Made by a program: the position numbers and the translations under genes. From Faucicola mancuniensis (lineage in GTDB: Bacteria; Pseudomonadota; Gammaproteobacteria; Pseudomonadales; Moraxellaceae), in NCBI RefSeq assembly GCF_046523945.1, contig NZ_CP171363.1, positions 1,736,001 to 1,800,000 of the forward strand: 64,000 nucleotides of DNA. Reading direction: 5' to 3'. Under the pieces are notes generated by a model. The model did no database searches and was not told where the DNA came from. It worked only from the letters and a program-made list of their open reading frames with translations. This document shows positions 1 through 8,005 of this stretch, piece after piece; position 1 is the first letter of the stretch, and each line of letters opens with the position of its first letter.

Positions 1-512
1 TTTCATCACCGAACACCAAAAATTTGCGTGATTTACAAAGTGGCGAAGCCTTGACCGCTTTGTTAAACGGTATCAAAAACCGCCACAGTCAGCTTGCCAC
101 TCAGCACCAATATTATGTGCCATTAGTGTTAAAAGTCGCCCCAGATTTGGACGAAAGCCAAATTGATTATATTGCCAAAGAGTTAATCCAGTTTGAAATT
201 GATGGTCTGATTACCACCAATACCACCTTAAGCCGTCATGGTGTGGAAGACTACCCTACAAGCCAAGAAGCAGGCGGTCTGTCAGGCAGTCCACTCAGTG
301 CCATGAGTACCCAAATTTTAGCCCAGTTTGCCGAGCAATTGGACGACAAAGTCGCCTTAATCGGCGTGGGCGGTATTGATAACGGACAAAAAGCGGTGAA
401 TAAAATCCAAGCAGGTGCGTCATTGGTGCAGTTGTATAGCGGTCTGATTTATGAAGGGCCTAAATTAATTGGCGATTGTGTGGAATCAATTGAGCAGTTT
501 GGTTTAAATTAA
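1..512 (+). CDS. pyrD: Dihydroorotate dehydrogenase (quinone), C-terminal part
   Basis: This is the 3' part of the gene; the frame is open to the left edge, so the start lies outside the window. Class 2 dihydroorotate dehydrogenase is a membrane-associated flavoprotein that oxidises dihydroorotate to orotate in pyrimidine synthesis and passes electrons to quinone. The visible part opens with SSPNT followed by LRDLQ, the family's substrate-loop signature. It continues with a TTNTT segment, GGLSG, and the phosphate-binding GVGGI and ASLVQLYSGLIYEGP motifs near the C-terminus. The stop is at 510-512. The identification is secure. Nothing can be said about the membrane-binding N-terminus, which is what separates class 2 from class 1, so the quinone-linked class is inferred from the family and taxon. 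Confidence 0.93.
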   Translation, partial: SSPNTKNLRDLQSGEALTALLNGIKNRHSQLATQHQYYVPLVLKVAPDLDESQIDYIAKELIQFEIDGLITTNTTLSRHGVEDYPTSQEAGGLSGSPLSAMSTQILAQFAEQLDDKVALIGVGGIDNGQKAVNKIQAGASLVQLYSGLIYEGPKLIGDCVESIEQFGLN

Positions 513-564
513 TGATTATTTTTTTAAATAATTTTAAAAATTCTTTCATAAAAAGGTAATCCAT

Positions 565-1113
565 TTGTCAGTATTGGATATTTTTATTTTGGTGGCTTTG
601 GTGCTTGGGCTGTGGCGTGGCTTTCAGACAGGTTTGTTACGTTCGTTGGTGGGCTTATTTGGTTGGTTATTTGCTTTGATTTTTGCCACCTTTTTTGCCA
701 AACCTTTTTCGCCATTTTTGGCAGGTTTTTTTGACAGTCAGATTATTACTTTAGTCGCTTCGTTCGTGGTGGTGGCGTTGTTTGTGTTGATTGGTCTGCA
801 TTTGATTTTGTGGGTCATGAGCCATACTTTAAAAGGGCTAAAATTGGGTTTTTTGGACAAAATCACAGGGGCGATTTGTGGCGTTGGCAAAAATTTGTTG
901 GTAATTTTGTTGTTGATGAGTGTGATTGTGCCTTTTGTACAAAATGCCAATTTTTGGAAAAATTCGGTGATTGCCCCTGCTTTGTTGCCTTTAACACCGT
1001 TTGCGGTGGATTTGTCCAAAAAAATTGGCGAACAAGTGCAACAAAACAGCCAAAAAGGGTTTGACACTTTAGACAAAGCAAGCCAAGAAGCAAATCAAGC
1101 CGTTGGGCGTTAA
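565..1113 (+). CDS. cvpA: CvpA family inner-membrane protein
   Basis: This is a 182-residue membrane protein of the CvpA (colicin V production) family, found upstream of purF in many gammaproteobacteria, as here. I see four hydrophobic segments at roughly residues 1-20, 28-50, 58-86 and 100-125. The early LGLWRGFQTG motif is typical of the family, and the polar C-terminal tail is rich in Gln, Lys and Asn. The start is a TTG at 565, eight bases after AAAAGG; there is no in-frame ATG ahead of the conserved N-terminus. The molecular function is not settled in the literature, though roles in envelope homeostasis and biofilm have been reported. A 98-bp inverted-repeat element lies between this gene and purF and may affect their joint transcription. 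Confidence 0.88.
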   Translation: MSVLDIFILVALVLGLWRGFQTGLLRSLVGLFGWLFALIFATFFAKPFSPFLAGFFDSQIITLVASFVVVALFVLIGLHLILWVMSHTLKGLKLGFLDKITGAICGVGKNLLVILLLMSVIVPFVQNANFWKNSVIAPALLPLTPFAVDLSKKIGEQVQQNSQKGFDTLDKASQEANQAVGR

Positions 1114-1158
1114 GTTGTTTATCAAATCAGTTTTATAGAAAAATTTTTAAGTTTATTT

Positions 1159-1256
1159 AGAACCTGTATTCACAACGTTTTTGCGATGAAAAAGCAAATA
1201 AATGTTTGTTAAAAACCTGTAAAAGTTTACTGCGTAATGTTGTGAATACAGGTTCT
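1159..1256. repeat. MITE-like inverted-repeat element, copy A (98 bp)
   Basis: The left arm AGAACCTGTATTCACAAC and the right arm GTTGTGAATACAGGTTCT are perfect 18-bp inverted repeats. The 62-bp core, read on the minus strand, matches the left part of the 205-bp copy at 54661-54865 (shared ACGCAGTAAA, TTACA and ATTTATTTGCTTTT blocks). Copy A therefore looks like an internally deleted copy in the opposite orientation. It sits between cvpA and purF, ending about 35 bases before the purF start. No ORF is present, so any movement would need a transposase supplied elsewhere. Confidence 0.8.
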
Positions 1257-1290
1257 TGCATAACTATTTAACCAATCTTAAGGGGTTTTT

Positions 1291-2829
1291 ATGTGTGGAG
1301 TTGTCGGTATTGCAGGTCATAGCCCTGTCAATCAGATGTTGTATGATGCGTTGATGATGTTACAACATCGTGGACAAGATGCGGCAGGGATTGTTACTTG
1401 TCATGACAATCGTTTGTTTTTACGCAAAGAAAATGGCATGGTGCGTGATGTGTTTATGAATCAGCATATGATTCGTTTAAAGGGCAATCAGGGTATCGGT
1501 CATGTGCGTTATCCGACCGCAGGTACGGCAAGCAGTGCCGAAGCCCAGCCGTTCTATGTTAATTCGCCATACGGCATTACGCTGGCTCACAATGGTAACT
1601 TGACCAATGCCGAAAGTATTGCCGAGTCGCTATTTAGTGAGGATAAACGTCATATCAATACTGATTCGGACTCAGAAGTGCTACTCAACGTTTTGGCACA
1701 CGAAATGCAAAAAATCGGTAAAATTGAGCCAAGTCCTGATGATATTTTTCATGCGGTGACCCAAGTGTATGAGCGTATTGAAGGGGCGTATGCGGTGGTT
1801 GCTATGATTACAGGTTATGGCATTTTGGCGTTTAGAGACCCCAATGGTATTCGTCCGTTGATTTATGGTGAACGCAAAGCCGACAATGGCGGTATGGAAT
1901 ATATGGTTGCGTCTGAGTCGGTGGCTTTGACGGCGTTGGGTTTTGATATTGTGCGTGATGTCAAACCAGGTGAAGCAATTTTTATCAATGAAAACAATGA
2001 GTTATTTACACATCAATGCGTTGATGGCAAAGCCTTTACCCCTTGTATGTTTGAATATGTTTATTTTGCTCGTCCTGATTCTATCATGGACAATATTTCA
2101 GTGTATAAAGCTCGTATGCGAATGGGCGAAACTTTGGCACAAAAAATCTTGCGTGAATGGGGCGAAAATCATGACATTGACGTGGTAATTCCGATTCCTG
2201 ATACCTCTCGCACATCAGCGATGGAACTGGCTCAACAACTGGGCGTGAAATACCGTGAAGGTTTTATGAAAAACCGCTATATTGCACGTACCTTTATCAT
2301 GCCAGGGCAACAACAACGCAAAAAATCGGTGCGTCAAAAACTCTCTGCCGTACCGCTTGAGTTTAAAAACAAAAATGTGTTGCTCGTTGATGATTCTATC
2401 GTGCGTGGCACAACGTGTAACGAAATTATCCAAATGGCTCGTGATGCAGGTGCAAAAAATGTGTTTTTTGCCAGTGCTGCCCCACCTGTGAAATTCCCAA
2501 ATGTGTATGGTATTGATATGCCTGCTCGCAGTGAGCTGATTGCCTATGGGCATACGGTGGACGAAGTGCGTCAAATCATCGGTGCTGACCGCTTGATTTT
2601 CCAAGATTTGGACGATTTGATTGAAGCGGTGAGCGACACCAAATACAGCCATGTCAAACAGTTTGACTGCTCGGTATTTGATGGCAACTATGTCGCTGGT
2701 GGTATTGATGAAAACTATCTCAATGCCTTGCAACAAAAACGCAGTGATATGGCAAAACAACAAAAACAAGGCGTACAACTCATCGCTGATACGCCTGTGG
2801 ACATCGTTGGGATTGACCCAGAAGTTTAA
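1291..2829 (+). CDS. purF: Amidophosphoribosyltransferase
   Basis: This enzyme makes 5-phosphoribosylamine from PRPP and glutamine, the first committed step of purine synthesis in the cytosol. The protein has 512 residues, normal for the gammaproteobacterial type. It begins MCGVVGIAGH, so Cys2, exposed when Met1 is removed, is the glutaminase nucleophile. The N-terminal Ntn-hydrolase domain runs to about residue 240 and includes the GHVRYPTAG, HNGNLTN and DSDSE motifs. The C-terminal phosphoribosyltransferase domain carries the PRPP loop VLLVDDSIVRGTT. The ATG at 1291 has AAGGGG upstream. A strong terminator follows the gene. Purine genes are often controlled by PurR, but I did not recognise an operator here. 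Confidence 0.97.
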   Translation: MCGVVGIAGHSPVNQMLYDALMMLQHRGQDAAGIVTCHDNRLFLRKENGMVRDVFMNQHMIRLKGNQGIGHVRYPTAGTASSAEAQPFYVNSPYGITLAHNGNLTNAESIAESLFSEDKRHINTDSDSEVLLNVLAHEMQKIGKIEPSPDDIFHAVTQVYERIEGAYAVVAMITGYGILAFRDPNGIRPLIYGERKADNGGMEYMVASESVALTALGFDIVRDVKPGEAIFINENNELFTHQCVDGKAFTPCMFEYVYFARPDSIMDNISVYKARMRMGETLAQKILREWGENHDIDVVIPIPDTSRTSAMELAQQLGVKYREGFMKNRYIARTFIMPGQQQRKKSVRQKLSAVPLEFKNKNVLLVDDSIVRGTTCNEIIQMARDAGAKNVFFASAAPPVKFPNVYGIDMPARSELIAYGHTVDEVRQIIGADRLIFQDLDDLIEAVSDTKYSHVKQFDCSVFDGNYVAGGIDENYLNALQQKRSDMAKQQKQGVQLIADTPVDIVGIDPEV

Positions 2830-2860
2830 ATTTGTTGTTTTAGAAATGTTTTTACATCAT

Positions 2861-2889
2861 AAAAAGGCAATTTTTCGGTTGCCTTTTTT
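2861..2889 (+). terminator. Rho-independent terminator after purF
   Basis: AAAAAGGCAA and TTGCCTTTTT form a ten-base stem around an 8-base loop and run into T residues, about 30 bases after the purF stop. It separates purF from the arsR promoter that follows. Confidence 0.85.
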
Positions 2890-2907
2890 GTTTATTAAAT
2901 TTATATA

Positions 2908-2935
2908 TTGACATATCTAGAAAAATAGATATAAT
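2908..2935 (+). promoter_or_regulatory. arsR-type promoter with palindromic operator
   Basis: A consensus -35 (TTGACA, 2908-2913) and -10 (TATAAT, 2930-2935) are separated by 16 bases. The spacer is almost filled by a perfect inverted repeat, ATATCTA-N6-TAGATAT (2913-2932). The ATG of the regulator follows within eight bases of the -10, so the transcript would be leaderless or nearly so. The arrangement suggests autorepression by the ArsR-type protein encoded directly downstream. A near copy of the operator lies at 3295-3314. Confidence 0.75.
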
Positions 2936-2942
2936 AAAAGCC

Positions 2943-3245
2943 ATGATAGATACATTTAAAGCCCTAGCCAATGATTATCGCTTTGATATGCTTGTTTGGC
3001 TAAAAGACCCGCAGACCCATTTTCCCATGCGAACCCATGAGCCAGACGGCTTTGTCGGTGGCGTGTGCGTGGGCTTTATCGCGGAAAAATCTGGCTTGGC
3101 ACAATCCGTGGTGTCCAACTATTTGACAACTTTAAAAAATGCCAATTTAATTGAATCCAAACGCATTGGCAAATGGACGTATTACCGTTATCACCAATCG
3201 GCGGTGAATCAATTTTTGGCAGATTTAAACCAAACTTTGGCATAA
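2943..3245 (+). CDS. ArsR family winged-helix transcriptional regulator
   Basis: This 100-residue protein has the ArsR/SmtB layout. An N-terminal helix (FKALANDYRFDMLVWL) leads into a recognition region (LAQSVVSNYLTTLKNANLI) and a wing (RIGKWTYYRYH). There is no CXC metal-binding motif of the classical metal sensors, although one Cys (in GGVCVGF) precedes the recognition helix. It may therefore sense an electrophile or redox signal rather than a metal; this is inference. It directly precedes an ene-reductase gene, and both genes carry the same palindrome in their promoter regions, so it probably represses itself and that enzyme. Very little room exists for a Shine-Dalgarno sequence, in keeping with a leaderless transcript. 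Confidence 0.85.
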   Translation: MIDTFKALANDYRFDMLVWLKDPQTHFPMRTHEPDGFVGGVCVGFIAEKSGLAQSVVSNYLTTLKNANLIESKRIGKWTYYRYHQSAVNQFLADLNQTLA

Positions 3246-3284
3246 ATTTTGTGAGAAATTGTGTTGAAATTTTATGTTAAAAAT

Positions 3285-3314
3285 TTGCAAAAATATATCT
3301 ATATTTCTATATAT
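3285..3314 (+). promoter_or_regulatory. Promoter and second ArsR-type operator before the ene-reductase
   Basis: ATATCTA-N6-TATATAT at 3295-3314 repeats the spacing and 13 of 14 arm bases of the operator in front of the arsR-type gene. A possible -35 (TTGCAA, 3285-3290) and -10 (TATATA, 3308-3313) with a 17-base spacer overlap it. The position between regulator and oxidoreductase suggests that both are controlled by the same repressor. Confidence 0.6.
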
Positions 3315-3371
3315 AACAATTTATCTTAAACCTTATTATCTTAAGCTTAATCAAAAAAAGTGAGAAAAATC

Positions 3372-4433
3372 ATGGCAAAATTTCGTTTTTTACAACAACC
3401 CTTTACTCTAAAAAATTTAACCCTAAAAAACCGTGTCGTCATGCCACCGATGTGCCAATATTCGGCGACCGATGGTATGCCAAATGACTGGCATTATGTG
3501 CATTATGTGTCTCGTGCAGTGGGCGGTGTTGGCCTCATTATCGTTGAGATGACCAATGTCGCCCCCAATGGTCGCATTTCGCCCAATTGCTTGGGACTGT
3601 GGAATGATGAACAGCGTGATGCGTTCAAGCGTATCGTGGACGTTGTCCATGCTCAAGGCTCAAAAATCGGTATTCAAATCGCCCACGCAGGTCGCAAAGC
3701 TCAAGATTGCGATGATGTGGTCGCCCCATCTGCTATTCACTATGGCGAACAGGATTTTGCAGGGCAAAACTTAAAAACCCCAAGAGCGTTAAGCACTAGC
3801 GAAATTGACGAAATTATCCAAGCCTTTGCCGATGCGGTGAAACGTGCGGTGGATGCTGGCTTTGATATGATTGAAATTCATGGGGCTCATGGCTATTTGA
3901 TTCATCAGTTTTATTCGCCAAAATCCAATATTCGTGATGATGAATATGGCAAAGACAAACTATTGTTTGGCGAAAAAGTCATCAAGGCGGTAAAAAAAGT
4001 CATGCCTGCCGATATGCCGTTAGCGGTGCGTATTTCGGCTCAAGAGTATGGCAAAGATGGTTTTGACAGTGATTATGGCGTGATGGTCGCTAAACGCTTT
4101 GCCAATGCGGGCGTGGATTTGATTGATGTGAGTGGTGGCGGTGATGGCGTGTTACACAAGGGCAATCACCCAGAAATCAACGCTGGCTATCAAGTGTATC
4201 TGTCTCGCAAAGTGAGAGAAGCGACAGGCTTGCCGACCATTGCGGTGGGTATGCTTGATAATCCACAACTTGACGACCATGTTATTGGTACAGGCGATGC
4301 CGACCTTGTGGCGGTGGGACGTGGGCTATTGCGTGACCCTTATTGGTGGCTCAATGCTCAATATCATCAAAATGTGGTGGATAGTCAGCCGTTGCAAGAT
4401 TCGCCAAAACAATATGAACGTGGGTTTTTTTAA
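3372..4433 (+). CDS. Old Yellow Enzyme family NAD(P)H:flavin oxidoreductase (YqjM-like)
   Basis: This is a predicted FMN-dependent ene-reductase of the YqjM (thermophilic-like OYE) class, which uses NAD(P)H to reduce activated C=C bonds such as those of enals, enones and maleimides. It has 353 residues from the ATG at 3372, chosen over an in-frame GTG at 3360 because the conserved fold starts soon after it. Visible signatures are PPMCQYSA with the redox-tuning Cys of YqjM-type enzymes, HAGRKA, the substrate-binding IHGAHGYLIHQFYSP and the C-terminal VGRGLLRDPYW flavin-phosphate region. The upstream ArsR-type gene and shared operator suggest induction by reactive electrophiles. The physiological substrate cannot be told from sequence. 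Confidence 0.92.
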   Translation: MAKFRFLQQPFTLKNLTLKNRVVMPPMCQYSATDGMPNDWHYVHYVSRAVGGVGLIIVEMTNVAPNGRISPNCLGLWNDEQRDAFKRIVDVVHAQGSKIGIQIAHAGRKAQDCDDVVAPSAIHYGEQDFAGQNLKTPRALSTSEIDEIIQAFADAVKRAVDAGFDMIEIHGAHGYLIHQFYSPKSNIRDDEYGKDKLLFGEKVIKAVKKVMPADMPLAVRISAQEYGKDGFDSDYGVMVAKRFANAGVDLIDVSGGGDGVLHKGNHPEINAGYQVYLSRKVREATGLPTIAVGMLDNPQLDDHVIGTGDADLVAVGRGLLRDPYWWLNAQYHQNVVDSQPLQDSPKQYERGFF

Positions 4434-4517
4434 TTTAAATTTATAAAATTTTATTGAATAAATATCAATGAAAAAAGAATAGTTTATCATAATACCCACA
4501 GAAGATATGGATTTTTT

Positions 4518-4790
4518 ATGAGTAAAAATTTTGATAATAAAGAATTGGTTGAACTATATCAAAAGGGCAAAGCCTTTCTGATTTCTCAAGTTCCCCCTAA
4601 TATAAATGCTAACGAAATTGTTGATAGATATTTGAACTTACCAGATGGTAGCAAAAATATCAAAGAATTATCCGAAATCTTTGAACGTATTTTATATTCT
4701 GCTCAAAATGCGAATATGAAAGTGGGGGTGATTGGAAAATCTATCGGTAGCAAAAAACAAGAGTTTATAGCTTTAATGAATAGAAGTTAG
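4518..4790 (+). CDS. Hypothetical small protein, 90 residues
   Basis: I do not recognise this family. The 90-residue product is soluble, without signal peptide or membrane segment, and predicted to be mostly helical. There is an N-terminal helix (NKELVELYQKGKAFL), a central amphipathic helix (IKELSEIFERILYSAQ) and a basic C-terminus. An AGAAGAT sequence about 9 bases before the ATG could be the ribosome-binding site. It stands alone between the ene-reductase and an alcohol dehydrogenase, on the same strand. The reading frame is uninterrupted and has normal codon use for the window, so it is likely to be a real gene. Confidence 0.6.
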   Translation: MSKNFDNKELVELYQKGKAFLISQVPPNINANEIVDRYLNLPDGSKNIKELSEIFERILYSAQNANMKVGVIGKSIGSKKQEFIALMNRS

Positions 4791-4855
4791 TATTCATGAA
4801 AGTAAAAATTTGTTTATAAATTAATAATTTCTTTAACAACTCAAAAGGCAAAAAT

Positions 4856-6031
4856 ATGAACAACTTCCAATACCACAACCCTGTAAAAATCGTCTTTGGC
4901 GAAGGTCAAATCAAAGAACTCTCAAACCTTGTCCCAAAAAATGCCAAAGTTTTAATCACCTATGGCGGACACTCAGCCAAAAAAACAGGCACGCTTGATG
5001 AAGTCAAAACCGCACTCGCTGGCGAAAACCGTGAAATCCACGAATTTGGCGGCATTGAGCCCAATCCAGAATTTACCACACTCATGAAAGCGGTGGACGT
5101 GGTGCATGACAAAGGCATTGACTTTTTGCTTGCCGTTGGTGGTGGCTCGGTGCTAGATGGCACAAAATTTATCGCCCTAACCGCCACGCTTGAAGACGAC
5201 AAAGACCACGAAAAGGCATGGGAAGCATTAAAAAGCTACACTCGGGGTATCAATAAAGCCCTGCCACTTGGCACAGTGCTGACCATTCCTGCCACAGGCT
5301 CGGAGATGAACTCTGGCGGTGTGATTAACCACAGCGAGAGAAAAGCCAAATTACCCTTTGGCAATCCGCTTGTTTATCCGCAGTTTTCTATCCTTGACCC
5401 TGCAAAAACATTGACCTTGCCAGAGCGACAAGTCATGAACGGCATTGGCGATGCGTTTGTTCACGTCATGGAGCAGTATTTGACTTATCCTGTTAATGCC
5501 AAAGTACAAGACGGATTTTCTGAGAGTTTATTAAAAATTCTCATTGATGAAGGGCGTGCGGTAAAAGAAAATCCAAACGACATGGACACACGCAAAAATA
5601 TCATGTGGACGGCAACAATGGCGTTAAATGGTCTCATTGGCGTGGGCATACCGCAAGACTGGGCAACGCACATGATAGGGCATGAGCTTACGTCCCTATA
5701 TGGCATTGACCACGCTCGCACGCTGAGCATTATTTTGCCTGCACTTTTAAAGGTGTGTAAAGATGATAAAAAAGTCAAACTCGTGCAATATGGCAAAAAT
5801 GTCTGGGCGTTAAACGGTACGGACGATGAGATTACCGATAAAGCGATTGTTAAAACTGAAGAATTTTTTAAATCGCTGGGTTTGCCAATTCGTTTTACCG
5901 ATGTGGATTTAAATGAGACAGCAATTCAACCGATTTTAGACCAATTAAGCGAACATGGTTTTGTTAAATTGGGCGAGCATAAAAAGATTGATTTGACGGT
6001 GTCGGAGAAGATTTTAAAAATGGCGGTTTAA
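4856..6031 (+). CDS. Iron-containing alcohol dehydrogenase (butanol dehydrogenase/YqhD-like)
   Basis: This is a group III alcohol dehydrogenase, 391 residues, probably reducing aldehydes with NAD(P)H in the cytosol. The nucleotide-binding GGGSVLDGTKF motif lies near residue 100. Metal-ligand regions follow: GIGDAFVHVMEQY gives the Asp and first His, and the later THMIGHEL and GIDHARTL segments give the remaining His ligands. It resembles the NADPH-dependent YqhD/BdhA branch, which detoxifies short and lipid-derived aldehydes. That would fit its place two genes after an ene-reductase, but the link is inferred. The start ATG has AAAAGG upstream. No operator was seen. Confidence 0.92.
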   Translation: MNNFQYHNPVKIVFGEGQIKELSNLVPKNAKVLITYGGHSAKKTGTLDEVKTALAGENREIHEFGGIEPNPEFTTLMKAVDVVHDKGIDFLLAVGGGSVLDGTKFIALTATLEDDKDHEKAWEALKSYTRGINKALPLGTVLTIPATGSEMNSGGVINHSERKAKLPFGNPLVYPQFSILDPAKTLTLPERQVMNGIGDAFVHVMEQYLTYPVNAKVQDGFSESLLKILIDEGRAVKENPNDMDTRKNIMWTATMALNGLIGVGIPQDWATHMIGHELTSLYGIDHARTLSIILPALLKVCKDDKKVKLVQYGKNVWALNGTDDEITDKAIVKTEEFFKSLGLPIRFTDVDLNETAIQPILDQLSEHGFVKLGEHKKIDLTVSEKILKMAV

Positions 6032-6049
6032 TTTTATTTTTAAAATTTA

Positions 6050-6078
6050 AAGTTGGGTGTGATTTTTCCGCCCAACTT
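6050..6078. repeat. Hairpin after the alcohol dehydrogenase
   Basis: AAGTTGGG and CCCAACTT form a perfect eight-base stem around a 13-base loop 19 bases after the stop codon. There is no T tract, so it is a weak candidate for a terminator or an mRNA-stabilising hairpin. Confidence 0.4.
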
Positions 6079-6100
6079 GCAGTTACTAGGATTAAAATTT

Positions 6101-6271
6101 ATGTCAAATACTTTTATCCAAAAACGCCGTCAGAAGTTTATTTTGTGTCAAGATAAGAATCAATCGGTGGTGGAGTTTACTTTGCCATTGGATAATAGCC
6201 AAATTTTTGCCAGCCAATATCAAACAGTTTTGCCAAGTAAAGAACAATTGCTAAAAGTGATTGAAAATTAA
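6101..6271 (+). pseudogene. C-terminal remnant of a DUF1016/YhcG-type PDDEXK nuclease
   Basis: This 56-codon frame starts at ATG 6101. It matches, as I recall the family, only the extreme C-terminus of DUF1016 (YhcG) proteins: a strand-turn region (FILCQDKNQSVVEF) followed by IFASQYQTVLPSKEQLL. Full-length family members have about 330 residues, with an N-terminal domain and a PD-(D/E)XK nuclease domain, both missing here. The upstream 70 bases hold only a hairpin and no related coding sequence. It is best read as debris of a deleted gene, though a short expressed peptide cannot be excluded. Confidence 0.6.
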
Positions 6272-6279
6272 GGAAAAAA

Positions 6280-7263
6280 ATGACCCAACTATCTATCCTA
6301 AACCTTGCCCCAGTACGACAAGGACAAACCAACCGCCAAGCCATTGACGCGATGGTACGCCTAGCCCAATTTGCCGAACGGCACGACTTTGCACGCTATT
6401 GGATAGCCGAACACCACAATATGCCGTATCTGGTCAGCTCTGCCACGTCCATTTTGATACAGCACGCTTTGGCAAATACCCAAAAAATCCGTGTCGGTAG
6501 TGGTGGCGTGATGTTGCCAAACCACTCACCGCTCATCGTGGCAGAAACTTACGGCACACTAGCGACCATTTACCCAAACCGTGTGGACATCGGACTTGGG
6601 CGAGCGCCAGGAACTGACCCCATGACCGCACGAGCCTTACGCCGTAATGAGGCGGACGTGTCGCACAATTTTCCGCATGACGTGATGGAGTTACAACGCT
6701 ATTTTGCCGATGAAACCGCCCAACAGCACGTCAAAGCCGTCCCTGCCACAGGCTTAAATGTGCCGTTATATATTTTGGGATCAAGTACCGCCAGTGCGTA
6801 TTTGTCGGCAGAATTGGGCTTGCCGTATGCCTTTGCCAGTCATTTTGCTCCACGAATGCTCACCGAAGCGGTGCATATTTACCGTCAAAATTTTAAACCG
6901 TCTGATGTGTTGCAAAAACCGTACGTCATCATCGGTGTCAATGCCATCGTTGCCGATACGGACGCACAGGCTCACTATTTGGCAACGTCAAGTCAACAAT
7001 TTTTCCTAAATGTGGTACGTAGTGGGCAAAATCCACTCTTACCCCCTGTGGATAGCATGGATGGCTTGTGGCTACCGCACGAAGAGCAAATGTCAAACAG
7101 TATGCAAGCTTGTGCGATAATTGGTTCGGTACAAACTGCCACGCAAAAATATCAAGCCTTGCAACACAGCATTCAAGCCGATGAAATCATGGCGGTGAGT
7201 TATATTTTTGATGAAAATGAACAATTAAAATCGTATGAAAAATTGCGAGAGATTGTTCAATAA
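6280..7263 (+). CDS. Luciferase-like (LLM class) flavin-dependent oxidoreductase
   Basis: This is a 327-residue TIM-barrel protein of the bacterial-luciferase superfamily, in the MsnO8/YhbW-like branch with two-component, FMN/F420-type chemistry. Signatures are RYWIAEHHNMPYL near residue 45, the GSGGVMLPNHSPLIVAE segment around residue 75, and RVDIGLGRAPGTDP soon after. It starts SILNLAPVRQG, as usual for this branch. The ATG at 6280 has AAGGAAA seven bases upstream. The substrate is unknown; family members include alkanal and sulfonate monooxygenases, but most of this subgroup are uncharacterised. It converges on azlD across a bidirectional terminator. Confidence 0.88.
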   Translation: MTQLSILNLAPVRQGQTNRQAIDAMVRLAQFAERHDFARYWIAEHHNMPYLVSSATSILIQHALANTQKIRVGSGGVMLPNHSPLIVAETYGTLATIYPNRVDIGLGRAPGTDPMTARALRRNEADVSHNFPHDVMELQRYFADETAQQHVKAVPATGLNVPLYILGSSTASAYLSAELGLPYAFASHFAPRMLTEAVHIYRQNFKPSDVLQKPYVIIGVNAIVADTDAQAHYLATSSQQFFLNVVRSGQNPLLPPVDSMDGLWLPHEEQMSNSMQACAIIGSVQTATQKYQALQHSIQADEIMAVSYIFDENEQLKSYEKLREIVQ

Positions 7264-7307
7264 TATTGTGTTCAAATAATATTGCGAAAGGTTGTTAAAA
7301 TGGTAAA

Positions 7308-7331
7308 AAAGGTGGATTATTTTCCACCTTT
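7308..7331. terminator. Bidirectional terminator between convergent genes
   Basis: AAAGGTGGA and TCCACCTTT make a nine-base stem with a six-base loop. A-rich sequence before and T-rich sequence after allow it to serve both the luciferase-like gene and azlD. Confidence 0.8.
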
Positions 7332-7338
7332 CTTATTA

Positions 7339-7668
7339 TTAAACAAAAAACTTTTGTACTAACACCATATACAAAGCCGTCCCTGCAAAAATTGACAAAA
7401 ATATATTGCGTTGCCAACAATGCAAACCAATCACAAACAACCCAGAAATAAACTCTGGAAAACCGTAATATTGTCCCAAAATGTCCACTGATTTGTAACA
7501 ATACACAATCAGCATACCAAACACAGCAGGGGGCAGGGCATAGCCCAAATACTGCACATATGACGGAATAGGGCGGTGAGCGGGAAACACCCAAAACGCC
7601 ACCCAACGGCACAACTGCAACGCCAAAATAACCAAGCCAATGGTGATGATTTGTTGATTTAAAGTCAT
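7339..7668 (-). CDS. azlD: AzlD family branched-chain amino acid exporter small subunit
   Basis: This is a 109-residue membrane protein with about four hydrophobic segments, the small partner of AzlC in the AzlCD (YgaZH-like) export system for branched-chain amino acids. The family-typical PPAVFGMLIVYCYK segment lies near the middle and FISGLFVIGLHCW later. Its ATG overlaps the azlC stop (ATGA), so the two were translationally coupled. Because azlC is split by an insertion sequence, azlD probably has no functional partner and may be poorly translated, although its own frame is intact. Confidence 0.85.
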   Translation of the reverse strand: MTLNQQIITIGLVILALQLCRWVAFWVFPAHRPIPSYVQYLGYALPPAVFGMLIVYCYKSVDILGQYYGFPEFISGLFVIGLHCWQRNIFLSIFAGTALYMVLVQKFFV

Positions 7669-8005
7669 GATTTCACCTGTTCAGCATTTTGTGCGTTTAA
7701 TGTGGAGGTAAATTTTTGGCGAATGGCGGTTTGTCTGACGGTTAAAGCGATTAAAATCAATAACATAGCAGGTATTAAAAAAATCTTTGCCCCAAAAATA
7801 ATTAAACAAATAGCCGTTACAAAAATACCAATCAGCGAACTTTCGTGGGTGGGTTCTTTAAGCCATTGTTCCAAAAAAATCACCAAAAATAAGGCAGTCA
7901 TGGCAAATTCTGACCCTTTTAAGCTAAACGGTAAAAAATCCGCCAATACCGCCCCCAAACTTGCTCCAATCACCCAATACAAATGCAACAAAACGGTGAT
8001 AAATA

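Noticed and set aside
2215..2778. A 187-codon minus-strand frame inside purF
   Set aside because: It is antisense to a highly conserved enzyme, has no ribosome-binding site and no family features; it reflects the codon pattern of purF.
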